From Nematostella vectensis (lineage: Eukaryota > Cnidaria > Anthozoa > Actiniaria > Edwardsiidae), in the NCBI RefSeq assembly GCF_932526225.1, contig NC_064035.1, positions 13,150,566 through 13,214,565 of the forward strand: a stretch of DNA of 64,000 bases, in the 5' to 3' direction. Position numbers and translations under genes: made by a program. Position 1 is the stretch's first letter. Every line of letters begins with the position of its first letter. The notes beneath the pieces are model-generated. The model saw only the letters and a list, made by a program, of their open reading frames with translations. It had not been told where the DNA came from and made no database searches. Below, in pieces: positions 35,601-46,435 of this stretch.

Positions 35601-38600
35601 AATAACCCTGGTGCTTCATTAGAACTGAATCTTGTCTTATTGTCCAGTCTGTCAGATCTCCTTGTCGGGGCTCCCAGATATAGCTACGATAAAGACGAAG
35701 GTCGAGTGTATGTGTACGTGAACAATGGCCTTGTGAGTATCACCATACCTAAGTGTAAATCGTAGCCAGTGTTACGGGGCAGTATTCCCTATACTTAGGC
35801 TTTTTACAGTAAGCAGTACAATGCATATAGCTCCGTCCTGTGATGGTAATGGAGGCCAACCCTTTGGTCCATCGTACCTACTGGGCCACACCGTCATCAT
35901 TGTTAAGCTTGGCAACAAACGAAAGGGGCCGTCTAGACGTATTTCTTTTTATTCGGTTTTGCCCCCAACAATGAAAGTCGTCACTTGAATTCTATTTTAG
36001 TGCTCATTTGTTTGCCATGGCGTCCTCTCTAGCACGGTAGCGTGCTTTGTTTCGTAATGTTGTGCTCTGCGTTAACGAAAATTTGTTCGCTAGGGCGCTC
36101 TTAATCTGATGGAATTCATGACTCTGGACGGAGACAAGCAGATAAAAGCAAATTTTGGATTCTCTATCGCATCGGCCGGTGACCTGAACAGAGATGGCTT
36201 TTATGGTGAGTCCCCGAACCCGCCCACCACTAACCACTCCACTCCCCCCCTCCTCACCCTCCACTCCACTCCACCCCTTCCCTCTCCCTCTCCCCCTCCT
36301 CACCCTCCACTCCACCCCTTCCCCCTCCTCCCCCTCCTACCCCTCCACTCCACTCCACCCCTTCCCCCTCCCCCTCCTCTCCACCCCCTTCCCCCTCCCC
36401 CTCCTCACCCTCCCCTCCACTCCACCCCCTTGTCCCTCCTCCCTCCTCACCCTCCACCTCCACCCCTTCCCCCTCCCCTTCCTCTCGACTCCACCCCTTC
36501 TCCCTCCCCCCACTCCACCCCCTTGTCCCTCCTCACCATCCACCTCCACCCCTTCCCCCTCCCCCTCCTCTCCTCTGCACTCCACCCCTTCCCCCTCCCC
36601 CTCCACTCCACCCCTTCCCCCTCCCCCTCCACTCCACTCCACCCCACCCCCTTCCCCCTCCTCTTCACTCCACCCCCTTGTCCCTCCTCCCTCCACACCC
36701 TCCACCTCCACCCCTTCCCCCTCTCCCTCCTTTCCACTCCACCCCTTTCCCCTCCTCTCCACTCCACTCCACCCCTTCCCCCTCCACTCCACTCCCTTGT
36801 CCCTCCTCCCTCCTCACCCTCCCCCTCCACCCCTTCCCCCTCCTCTCCACTCCACCCCTTCCCCCTCCTCTCTTCTCCACTCCACCCTTTCCCCCTCCAC
36901 TCCACCCTCTTGTCCCTCCTCCCTCCTCACCCTCCCCCTCCACCCCACCTTTTCTACCCCCTCCTAACCCTCTACTCGACAAAACCCCCCACTCCCCCAA
37001 CCTCCCAACCCTCATTCGCTGCCTTTTTATCTTTCTCTTCTGTGTTTTTGGGTGTTGACTGGGCTATTTTCCATTACAGGTATTAAAGTCCTCCCATACT
37101 CCTTTCACTCCGTCCCAACCCTCCCTACCTCCGCTTGGCTCCGTTGTTATTTTGTGTTTTTAAGTCTTTTTTAGTCTTTATTCCTCGGGGTTGATCGAGC
37201 TATTTTTCATTACAGACGTTGTTGTTGGCGCGCCTTATGGAGGCCCTGACAGACGAGGAGCGGTCTACATATACCATGGTACAAAAGACGGAATCGATAC
37301 CAAGTACAGACAGGTAAATTAGGTTTAGCTTCGAAGATTTGCATTTTGCTATTCGGCGTTCCAAAACTGTTATTTAAATTATATAATTGCCAGTGTATTT
37401 TTATAAAATGTCATGACTGCAAGTTCTCCTAATATCATTAACCTGTTTATAGAGGGCGACTTACCATAGTTATGGGCTGCATTCTTCATGCCTGCCCTGT
37501 TTATAGAGGGCGACTTACAATACGTATGTGTTGACTCTTTCATGCTTGCCCTGTTTATAGAGGGCGACTTACAATACTTATGTGTTGACTCTTTCATGCT
37601 TGCCTTGTTTATAGGGGGCGACTTACAATAGTTATGTGTTGACTTCTTCATGCTTGCCCTGTTGATGTAGGGCGACTTACAATACTTATGTGTTGACTCT
37701 TTCATGCTTGCCCTGTTTATAGGGGGCGACTTACAATACTTATGTGTTGACTCTTTCATGCTTGCCCTGTTTATAGAGGGCGACTTATAATACTTATGTG
37801 TCGACTCTTTCATGCTTGCCCTGTTTATAGGGGGCGACTTACAATAGTTATGTGTTGACTTCTTCATGCTTGCCCTGTTGATGTAGGGCTACCTACCATA
37901 GTTATGTGTTGACTTCTTCATGCTTGCCCTGTTTATAGAGGGCGACTTACCATAGTTATGTGTTGACTTCTTCATGCTTGCCCTGTTTATAGAGGGTGAC
38001 AGCGTCTGACATGAATGACCCAGCCCTTAAGACATTCGGCTACTCCCTGACTGGCGGACTGGACATGGATGACAACAGCTACCCCGGTACGTTGGCCTTC
38101 TTACATGGATCGAAACAAAAAGCGTCAGAACCTCCTATCACTGATTAGAAATGATCGCGAAGGCCCTTTGTATATTAGTCACAGGCGCGTACACAGGGGG
38201 TGCGCGCACCCATCTTGGCGGCCAAAAAGTGGGTCATTCCTTATAGGAAATCTTCAAATACTATGCTTTTTCTATATGAAACCTACGTCTGCGCACCCCT
38301 CACCCCTCAGCTTTGTCAACCGTATTATCAGACCCATTTTAATTGTTGCTAAGCTGTTTCCATCCTTGTTAACCGTATTACCAGACCCATTTTAATTGTT
38401 GCTAAGCTTTTTCTATCCTTGTCAACCGTGATACCAGGACCATTTTAATTGTCTCTAAGCTTGTTCCGTCTTTTTGTGTAAAGATTTTTTTTTTTTAATC
38501 AGATGTAGCAGTTGGAGCATACTCGTCCGATCGTGCAGTTTTATTAAGGTATTGAACGTCAGTTCTGTCTAAAAAGTGGACATTCTGCTTAATACCCTCG

Positions 38601-41600
38601 CTACACCCCTTAGCATCATACCATGGTGCACTCTACAGGCGCACCGTACCATAACACCATCTCTTCAGAGATAGAGGAACCCCATGCTTCTGTCTCTTGT
38701 CTGCAACTCTGATGTATCGTTTTTCCTTCAGGAGTAGACCAATAGTCGATGTGGTCGGGAAAATAGAACTGAGCACTAATCGGATTATCTTGGAGAGTAA
38801 CCAGACCAACTTGTGTACACTTCAGGGAAACCAGCATAAATGGTGAGTAACTGACCCCTGCATACACAGGGAGACCAGCACAAGTGGTGAGTAGTCGACT
38901 CCTGTAGACACAGGGAGACCAGCACAAGTGGTGAGTAGTTGACTCCTGTAGACACAGGGAGACCAGCACAAATGGTGAGTAGTTGACTCCTGTACACACA
39001 GGGAAACCAGCACAAGTGGTGAGTAGTCGGCTCCCGAACACACAGGGAGACCAGCACAAGTGGTGAGTAGTTGACTCCTGTAGACACAGGGAGACCAGCA
39101 CAAATGGTGAGTAGTTGACTCCTGTACACACAGGGAGACCAGCACAAGTGTTAAGTAGTTGACTCCCGAACACACAGGGAGACCAGCACAAGTGGTGAGT
39201 AGTTGACTCCTGTACACACAGGGAGACCAGCACAAGTGGTGAGTAGTTGACTCCCGAACACACAGGGAGACCAGCACAAGTGGTGAGTAGTTGACTCCCG
39301 AACACACAGGGATACCAGCGCAAGCGGTGAGTAGTTGACTCCTGTAGACACAGGGAGACCAGCACAAATGGTGAGTAGTTGACTCCTGTACACACAGGGA
39401 GACCAGCGCAAGCGGTGTGTAGTTGACTCCTGTAGATACAGGGATACCAGCGCAAGCGGTGAGTAGTTGACTCCTGTAGACACAGGGAGACCAGCGCAAG
39501 CGGTGAGTAGTTGACTCCTGTAGACACAGGGATACCAGCGCAAGCGGTGTGTAGTTGACTCCTGTAGATACAGGGATACCAGTGCAAGCGGTGAGTAGTT
39601 GACTCCTGTTGACACAGGGATACCAGCGCAAGCAGTGAGTAGTTGACTCCTGCATACACAGGGATACCAGCGCAAGCGGTGAGTAGTTTACTCCAGTACA
39701 CACAGGGAGACCAGCACAAGCGGTGAGTAGTTGACTCCTGCACACACAGGGAGACCAGCGCAAGCGGTGAGTAGTTGACTCCAGTACACACAGGGAGACC
39801 AGCACAAGCGGCGAGTAGTTGACTCCTGCACCTACTTGGTTTCTTCATAGCTTGTACATATCCTTAGCATTCTTCTTTGTACTCTACGGCCATTTAGCAT
39901 TCTTCTTTGTACTCTACGGCCATTTAGCATTCTTCTTTGTACTCTACGGCCATTTAACATTCTTCTTTGTACTCTACGGCCATCCTATACAGTTCTAAGC
40001 TTCTTCCGCCGCCATTCTAGATGTGCAGAGAGCGTGTAAAATATAGGAATATAGGAAGTAACATCCTTTTTTTTTTCAAGTTTGACAGCAAGAGTGTGCC
40101 TCAAATACAAACACAAAGTTCCAGTCAGCCAAGGTAAGAGAAAACGCGGTGTTATGTCCCTCGCCAATCAGAAGGTAACCAAGTTATCGTAATTTTATTG
40201 CAGGCGTGGAACTGGACTTTTCCCTAGCCCTGGATCAAGATCGAAGGACAATTGAATTAAGACGGATGTTTTTCGATCCGAAAAACACGACAGACAAAGT
40301 GTTCACAAAGCGCGGCTCTGCGGTGCTTACAAAAGCCGGCGACTGGCACTGTTTGCCTGAGTACAAAATATTCTTGAGGGTGAGAACTATTGCTAGTACT
40401 CTAGCCTGCTTGCGGGAGTTTATACGGCGCCAAGTACCAAGTCGTCGCCCCATTTTGCTCGCACGCAAATCAAGCTGATGACCACGGTTCGACACAGCGA
40501 AATACCGGTTAAACGCCTGCAAAGATAGCTATTAGCGCTCTTTCTGACTGTTGACCGTTCAATAAACGATATGGAAGATATGTATATACTCGGTAAAAAA
40601 TGAAAAGACAGCGCCACCACCGCCGCGATCGTTTCTGACCAGCGTTTTATTTTTCGTGTGTTTTAGCTGCGCGAGGAGATCGGTGATCTGCTGACTGCTT
40701 TGACCTTCGATTTGCAATACGACCTGAAAAAGAATGCGATCTGCGAGGTTTGTCCGATATTGAACGACTACGATGATGCCCGACAAAGAACCGTCCGGGC
40801 AGAGGTGCGTATGTAGTGAAATGTGCATCTGTACTACAAGCGTGACATATATTATAACTGAGACTGAGTATTGCAACGTACTAGAAACATGAGTTATGCA
40901 CTATTTTTTTGTGTCTCAGGCTATTTTCCAGAAACACTGCAAAGATAAAGTCTGCGTCCCTGATCTGAGTGTCAGCGGTAGTGCTTCGTTCAGTGGGTGA
41001 GTATAAAGACACGTCACGAGAACGGGGTGTCACGCTCAAGGCATGCATACATGGTGTTACACGCTAGCGACACCATAGACACACATACCTGTCAACTCTC
41101 CCGCATTAGGCGGGAGTCTCAAGATTTTGGACCCCTTCTACCGCTCTCCTGCGTTGAGCACCAAATCTCCCGCTTTTAAGCGATTTTTATCGCTTCCGAA
41201 AAATTATTCTATAGAAAATCCTCATTTTGCCTCTTTTCTATTAAGATATTTGAAACAATAATTCCCTTGCGTAGCACAATTAATCTAACAACCTCGTGAG
41301 ATCTATAAGTGTATTTGTTCGTGGAGCTTTCTATATGGAAAACGCCTGCAAGATTTAACCCACCCCTCCCCGCAAAAAAATGAATATACCCGACCCCTCC
41401 CCCGAAACATTTCTCAAGCCTTGAGATTTTCGGAGGTTGGCAGTTTTGGACACATGGCATGGCAGTCATGACAGATGACACACTCTGACCCGTCATCTCT
41501 CAGCAAATATGTGTTTTTGTGTTTCAGTGGGTTCAAAGATCTTCGTATCGGCATCTCGCAACAGATGCTCGTCACCATAACCGTTGAGAACAAGGCGGAA

Positions 41601-44600
41601 GACTTCGCGTACCCCGGCAAAGTCCTCGTCACCTACCCGTCATTCCTGGGCTATGTCGGCGTAGCAGCCAAGCAGGTAATTCACGATGCTATGGGAAATG
41701 TTTGCAAAAAATATATCAGTGCTTGTCTTGTTGATGATGCTCTTGTTGGTTTGGTTCTCCGTCGACAGCGTTGTTAGTTTTGTTCGCATTACCGCCATCT
41801 TACCTATTTGTATTTATTTTGATATCATCATTAATCTTTTTCTCGCAAGGACGTGCAGTGCAAGCGTCTTATCACTTCTGACGACTTCGAGCAGGCCGTG
41901 TGTTTGGTCGGGATGCCGTTCCAGGGCAAGACAAAAGTGAGTTCATTCAGCAGTTTCTACGCTACATTATGGAGCATTATAGAGCTCTGTCTTAGCATTA
42001 AACAAATATCCCTCACCACGCCCTATCCCAAAAGGGTCCAAGGTCAGATTGGGGGACGTCTCCATTATCATATATTATCCCTATTATCATTAGGGATAAC
42101 CGGCGCGTACACAGGGGGGTGCGTAGGGTGCGCGCGCAACCCCCATTGGCGGCCTAAAGTGGGTAATTTCTTATAAAGGAATCTTCAAATGCTATGCTTT
42201 TTCCCAATGATACCTATGACTGCGCACCCCCCTCGGCCAATCCTGGGAACGAGCCTGGATTACGAGTAGTGATCATACTTTTATATTAATAGCATGACGG
42301 ACGACTCATGATTGCTAAACTTGCAATATATATGTTGCTATCCTAAGCATTATAAAGCACCGGTGTTGATCTGTTTATGTCCTCCGATAGAAAACGTTTG
42401 ACATGCTGTTTGCTACCGCTGGAGTCAAAGGAAATATTAGCATGTTCAAAGTCGATTTAGAAGCAACGAGGTAAGAACATTAAAGCCATTTTTTTTCAAC
42501 CTTGATTGGTTTGTGGTTTCGATTGATTGATTGCTTTCCTGCAGTCCTGGGGCAGATGCCAATCCTTCCGATAACAAAGTGTCGTTGCAACTCGCCGTAA
42601 AGTTTGAAGCGGACCTCAGCATTTCTGGGTGAGTAAAGTTACTTTCGACACAAATTTCGAAACAAATTTTTTCACAAAAGCCATCGAAATGTGGAATTAT
42701 CGAAATAAGGTGGTGTCTTTCTGTCTTTTTGTCTTTCTGTAATTGTTTTTCAAAGAACGTTTAGATGGGTAAAAAAAGGAAAATCCCTTATAAGGAAATT
42801 ACTTGACTGTAAGCTTTCTCGGTTCCAGTGCTTCTCTACCGGACGAATTAGTATTCTCTAGTAAAGGAAAGACTTCCGAGGAAGTGCGAACTGAGAGGGA
42901 CATTGGTCCCCTTGTCCAGCAGACCATAATGGTAAGACGAATCTTCGTCGTTGACTTCTTCGCCGCCCTGGACTCAGGGTTTAACTTTTTTTTTCGCACA
43001 GGTGAGAAACAACGGTCCCGGCGCGGTGGATGGGTCAGAGGTAACGGTCAGTCTGCCTTGGAAGAAGAGTGAAGAAGACTTGAGTTACTTACTGTATCTG
43101 CTGAGTGTCCAGGTGAGTACGGCCCTTCCACCGCTGATTTGGCATCTCATTTTGAGTCCCGATCTAGCTCTGTTGTTGGTGCATGCACGCGAAGACCTGT
43201 CAAACCAAACCTGTACTTCACTATCCAAGTTATTTGCGTTTGTAGGTTCATGGAAGTGCAGCTACATGTGACGTCAAGACCAACCCACTTAACATCAAGG
43301 TACCAGCATTGAATCTAAACCATCATCATGACCACTATCACCATCGTCATCATCATCACTATCATAACCTCGATTTCTATCATCGTCATCACTATCACTA
43401 CATCTTAATCATTTAAAAAAATCATTATTATAACCACTTTACGTCACTACTTGTTGCTGGTTTCTGCACCAGTTATGCAAGAGTAATTTCAGCTTTGGCG
43501 CTTTCTTTTCCGCCATCTTTTGCTCTCTCAGTTATGAATGAGCGCTATATAAATTACTGTAATCATTTTTCGTCTCTTACTTGGGTTTTACTTATAATTA
43601 CACTCATATTTATATCAGATGAGTAACAACACAGATAAACCAGCTGTTCTCGAGTCGACATCACGAGTTGGCGCCAACAAAAGAACGAGGAAAGAAGTCA
43701 AGAAGGGCGACCAACTGGTGAGGATGGAGTACTTCTAGTATCGTACCAATTAACAGAGCATTGCTAAAAAGAAGAGGAAGAGTACTTTTAGTAGCGTTCA
43801 TGTGGGATCATTCCTTTGTAATTTTGAGGTTATCCTTGTTAAAAGTTTGTTCAGTAACGTGAAGTGCCTGTTAAGGATAGAGTATTGTGCAACTGGTTGT
43901 CGACAAAAAGACAAGGGTTCTTCATAGTGTTGATAGTTTACGTTGCAATTGCTTGCAGTCGTGTGATAATGTCAAGTGCCTGCTGTTCACCTGTAGACTG
44001 GGAAAACTGGAGCAAGGAGAAGGCGCCGAAATCATAATGACGTCACGACTGTGGCAGGACACACTAGTCAAGGTACAACTGTCACGCAATAACACTAGCG
44101 TCACGCAATGGTACTTGTGTCACGCAATGACACTTCCGTCACGCAATGACACTCCTTTCACGCAACTAAACTACTGTCATGCAATGACTATACCGTTACG
44201 CAATTACACTACCGTCACGCAACTCAGTGAAACTAATGTCACGCAGTGAAACTGATCCAGCAACCGCTGTAATATATATGGTGTAAATAGCGATGTCTGA
44301 CTGCGTTACGTTTGTAGGCCGGATTTGGCTCAGTAGATCTGATCACCAAGGCGGCGATTTCTCCGCCACCCTCCATCACCGAGCCACCGAACGACAACAA
44401 CAACCAAGTACTGGTAAGTAACCGCCGCCACACAACAATAACAACAACAATAACATCACCAAACAAACAATCTGCCATCCTGCCTCAACCACCGAGTCAA
44501 CGATGACAACAACAAAAACAGCAACAACAAGAATCAATCCGTCATCACTGAGCCACCTAACGCAAAAGTAAACGATCAAGTATTGGACTCCATCATCCCA

Positions 44601-45853
44601 TCACAATAACAACAACAACAACAACAACAAGAATCAATCCGTTATCACTGAGCCACCTAACGCAAAAATAAACGATCAAGTATTGGACTCCATCATCCCA
44701 TCACAATAACAACAACAACAACAACAACAACAATGAAGACATTAACAATCTACCACCCTCAACCACCGACTCACCAACGACAAAAATAACAGCAGCAACA
44801 ATAATCAACCAACAACCAGGCCACCCAAACGACAGCTATAATAAAGTATTGGTTGGCCAAACTTCCACGCTCACCCATCGCCGCCACCACCACAACAACG
44901 ATAAAAACAGCAACAAACAATCAATCAGCAAATGCCAAGCAATAAAACGACAACAAAAAGTCGGTGTCCTTATTCGTACCCACTACTAGACAATAATCCG
45001 CCATCCCTCGATCAAAGAGCCGGCCAAACGCCAATAATAACGAGATAACCAAGTTTTGGTACGATTTCTATTCAACTCCACTACAATCTCAAAATCAGCA
45101 ACATCGAGAAGAACAGGAGCAATAACAACAATAACGACAACACCATCGGCAACAAGCTCTTGTGTATAGTTGTAATTGCCAGTTTGCTCTCTCGTAGCTT
45201 TCCATTCGTGCTAATCCCAAGGAGAGTCAGACGCCGTCTGAGCCAACACCCACGTGGATCATTATAGTGTCAGTCCTTGCCGGACTTATCCTGCTGGGTC
45301 TTTTAGTCTTTGGACTCTACAAGGTAACGTCTTTACATAATAGTGTCAGTTCTTGCTCGACTTATCCTGTTGGATCTTTTAGTCTTTGGACTCTACAAGG
45401 TAACGTCTCTAGAGCAAATCATAGTGTCAGTTCTTGCTCGACTTATCCTGCTGGGTCTTTTAGTCTTTGGACTCTACAAGGTAACGACTGTACATTATAG
45501 TGTCAGTTCTTGCCGGACTTATCCTGCTGAGTCTTTTAGTCTTTGGACTCTACAAGGTAGTGTCATACTGCATATGCTGCGGTGATGGTGGCGACCAAGC
45601 GCGGCCTTGTGGCTTTATTTTACCTGATAGATGAAATAGTAGAGTAGTGGCGAGGTGATCGTTAAAAGTGACAAATAATGACGCGTAATGATGGTGGGTG
45701 GGTGGGAAGGGGGGGGGGGGGGGTAGCGTGGGTAATGCAAAAGCGCCTTATGTCACCTGGAAATACGGTTCGATCTACCAAATCGATCATGAGTGATGGT
45801 GTTGCAGGGGTGGCGGAGTGGTCCCATAAGTGGTTGGTTTAAAAAAAAAACGT

Positions 45854-45916
<63 letters not shown>

Positions 45917-46211
45917 AAACATCCGCTCAATAAAGTGGGGGAGGGGGGCGCTGCCCCCCCGCTGCCCCTCCCCTTCCGCCGCCCTTGTAATCCTGTAAAA
46001 AACTGACAAATACCGCTAGCTCGAGTTTCAATGAGTCTGCGTGCTTCCGGTATGTCTGCTATTACATTGGGAGAACTGTCTATGTGCTTCTTATATTTGA
46101 TTTCTTTCATATCAGGCGGGGTTCTTCAAGCGGAAACGTCCTGAAGAAATGGCAAATGACGAAGAGAATACAACGAAATACGAGCCAGCGGCACAAGAAC
46201 CCGAGGCTTAG
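29690..46211 (+). CDS. integrin alpha subunit, alpha-V/5/8-like, no I domain
   Basis: The model has 32 exons and 1055 residues (human alpha-V: 1048): 29690-29850, 31372-31511, 32053-32159, 32299-32440, 33311-33433, 33576-33665, 33776-33820, 33900-33943, 34059-34133, 35109-35161, 35648-35732, 36094-36205, 37216-37313, 37993-38086, 38503-38548, 38732-38842, 40081-40133, 40204-40379, 40667-40804, 40920-40996, 41528-41675, 41850-41936, 42391-42470, 42545-42628, 42829-42931, 43002-43112, 43246-43299, 43619-43717, 43959-44072, 44318-44413, 45198-45323, 46116-46211. All phases match. A signal peptide is followed by FG-GAP beta-propeller blades. Calcium loops are DLNNDGLSD (about 322), DLNRDGFYD (about 385) and DMDDNSYPD (about 449), each followed by a VGAP-like motif. 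The thigh and calf domains follow, then a basic KRTRK (900-904) as a candidate furin site, a transmembrane helix at about 1002-1023, and GFFKR (1026-1030) with a 25-residue tail. By family it pairs with a beta subunit as a matrix receptor. Ligand class is inferred only from similarity. Confidence 0.96.
32441..33030. repeat. partial duplication of integrin exon 4 end, split by a MITE
   Basis: Exon 4's last ~50 bases (tacgagatgatctcagaggg to ccatggat) and its donor (gtaagtaccagaactagacg) recur downstream. The exon part is at about 32490-32534 (tacgagatgatcttagagga ... cccttgtt). The remaining exon end and donor are at 32976-33020 (ttaccatgtaagtaccagaa). A 441-bp element sits between the two halves. 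Confidence 0.85.
32535..32975. mobile_element. hAT-like MITE inside the duplicated exon 4 copy
   Basis: Begins cagggtggtgaag and ends ctttaccaccctg, which are inverted complements with one mismatch over 13 bp. The interior is built of degenerate cgtgaaacgtgattt-like repeats and codes for nothing recognisable. It interrupts the duplicated exon 4 segment exactly within cttgttacc, which dates it after the duplication. The target duplication is degenerate (cttgtt / gtgtt). Confidence 0.8.
34134..35060. repeat. 31-bp array made of integrin exon 9's 5' splice site
   Basis: About 30 copies of a 31-bp unit (gacaatatggtatgccactt acactacccct). The real exon 9 end is cacccgacaatcag|gtatgccacttacactac, so each unit copies the last exon bases plus the donor and first intron bases. 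One copy at about 34375-34395 retains gacaatcaggtatgccac exactly. The array fills nearly all of intron 9. Confidence 0.95.
36210..36970. repeat. ~750-bp homopyrimidine tract in integrin intron 12
   Basis: Degenerate cctccactccaccccttccc repeats with almost no purines except scattered A on the plus strand. It starts right after the exon 12 donor. Long mirror-like pyrimidine tracts of this sort can form triplex DNA. Long ORFs in all frames are a compositional artefact. Confidence 0.95.
37440..37992. repeat. 54-bp array made of integrin exon 14's 3' splice site
   Basis: About ten copies of a 54-bp unit containing catgcttgccctgtttatag followed by agggcgactta. The last copy is the functional acceptor: ccctgtttatag|agggtgacagcg, where exon 14 starts. 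The repeat therefore copies the polypyrimidine tract, the AG and the first exon bases. Confidence 0.93.
38183..38320. repeat. dispersed repeat family, member 1 (integrin intron 14)
   Basis: Begins ggcgcgtacacagggggtgc, then a ggcggccaaaaagtgggt segment, ttcaaatactatgctttttc and a gcgcacccct end. Three other members occur at 42103-42255, 55703-55830 and 62735-62830. Confidence 0.8.
38843..39830. repeat. 44-bp array made of integrin exon 16's 5' splice site
   Basis: About 22 copies of a 44-bp unit (acacagggagaccagcacaa gtggtgagtagttgactcct). The real exon 16 end reads cttcagggaaaccagcataaatg|gtgagtaactgacccctg, and the units clearly derive from it. Nearly every copy keeps an intact GTGAGT. A 410-codon open frame on the minus strand is a by-product of a stop-free unit. 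Confidence 0.95.
39868..39983. repeat. 30-bp repeat, four copies
   Basis: Four near-perfect copies of catttagcattcttctttg tactctacggc in integrin intron 16, unrelated to the 44-bp array. Confidence 0.93.
41088..41445. mobile_element. probable MITE in integrin intron 20
   Basis: The left side reads acctgtcaactctcccgc and the right side carries gaggttggcagt, an imperfect inverted match. Paired segments cggga/tccc lie inside. The unit has no ORF of note. I call it an element from this structure only; termini are approximate. Confidence 0.5.
42103..42255. repeat. dispersed repeat family, member 2 (integrin intron 22)
   Basis: Shares ggcgcgtacacaggggggtg, cggcctaaagtgggtaattt, cttcaaatgctatgcttttt and gactgcgcacccccc with the member at 38183, in the same orientation and order. 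Confidence 0.82.
43312..43410. repeat. (CAT)n-rich microsatellite, integrin intron 27
   Basis: Imperfect catcatcatgaccactatcac repeats beginning about 20 bp after the exon 27 donor. Confidence 0.9.
44080..44240. repeat. 16-18-bp repeat at the start of integrin intron 29
   Basis: About eight copies of a unit like gtcacgcaatgacact begin some ten bases after the exon 29 donor (aag|gtacaactgtcacgcaat). It hugs the donor but does not clearly contain exon sequence. The motif gtcacgc also dominates the array at 48150-48856. Confidence 0.88.
44414..45075. repeat. decayed copies of integrin exon 30 end in intron 30
   Basis: Exon 30 ends catcaccgagccaccgaacg acaacaacaaccaagtactg|gtaagt. Intron 30 repeats this pattern at least four times: catcactgagccacctaacg ... 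gatcaagtattggact (about 44545 and 44645), ggccacccaaacgacagc ... aagtattggttgg (about 44820) and gatcaaagagccggccaaac ... accaagttttggtacg (about 45010). The copies are separated by caacaacaa tracts. Divergence is higher than in the other arrays. Confidence 0.78.
45324..45560. repeat. three extra copies of the integrin transmembrane exon end
   Basis: The 3' part of exon 31 (agtgtcagtccttgccggac ttatcctgctgggtctttta gtctttggactctacaag|gtaacg) is repeated three more times. Donor positions are 45324, 45400, 45481 and 45557 (spacing 76, 81, 76). Only the first copy joins to exon 32 in frame. The later copies shift the frame and meet a TAG after the third donor. Confidence 0.95.
45857..45914. repeat. 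(TA)n microsatellite
   Basis: About 29 TA dinucleotides in integrin intron 31. It is followed by a G/C-rich patch (45935-45990) that looks like the end of another dispersed element. Confidence 0.97.
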
Positions 46212-46429
46212 AACGGCCTTGGACCTCGTGATTCTAGTTCTGCTTTACAAGAACCTAGGAAAACTGCACTTGCGAGGCCGAGATAACGGCGACAGTGCTA
46301 TTTTAAAACAATTGAGTCTAATACAATGTAATAAAGATAGCTCGACCCAGAACATTATTATAAGCCTACAACACGACTTATGTTGGTGTGGTACTTGGAA
46401 AAAGGACTATTTGATAACAAGTCTGAAAG

Positions 46430-46435
46430 AATAAA
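46430..46435 (+). terminator. integrin alpha poly(A) signal
   Basis: AATAAA about 220 bp after the stop codon. The convergent SPARC signal lies at 46846-46851 on the other strand. Confidence 0.65.

Noticed and set aside
36109..37086. 325-codon proline/serine-rich ORF and minus-strand Gly/Glu-rich ORFs
   Set aside because: They arise from the homopyrimidine tract. Only the first 32 codons belong to a real exon (integrin exon 12, ending at 36205 with a GTGAGT donor).
37379..37867. 162-codon minus-strand ORF with 18-residue repeats
   Set aside because: By-product of the 54-bp acceptor-derived array in integrin intron 13.
34134..39830. CRISPR-like direct repeats
   Set aside because: Units are contiguous without unique spacers and the region is a eukaryotic gene; these are minisatellites.
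38616..39848. 410-codon minus-strand ORF resembling a cysteine-rich repeat protein
   Set aside because: The 44-bp unit has no stop in any minus-strand frame, so three units read as a 44-residue pseudo-repeat. The array is explained by copies of the exon 16 donor.
40997..41527. Short ORFs in integrin intron 20
   Set aside because: They fall in a MITE-like repeat and have no conserved content.
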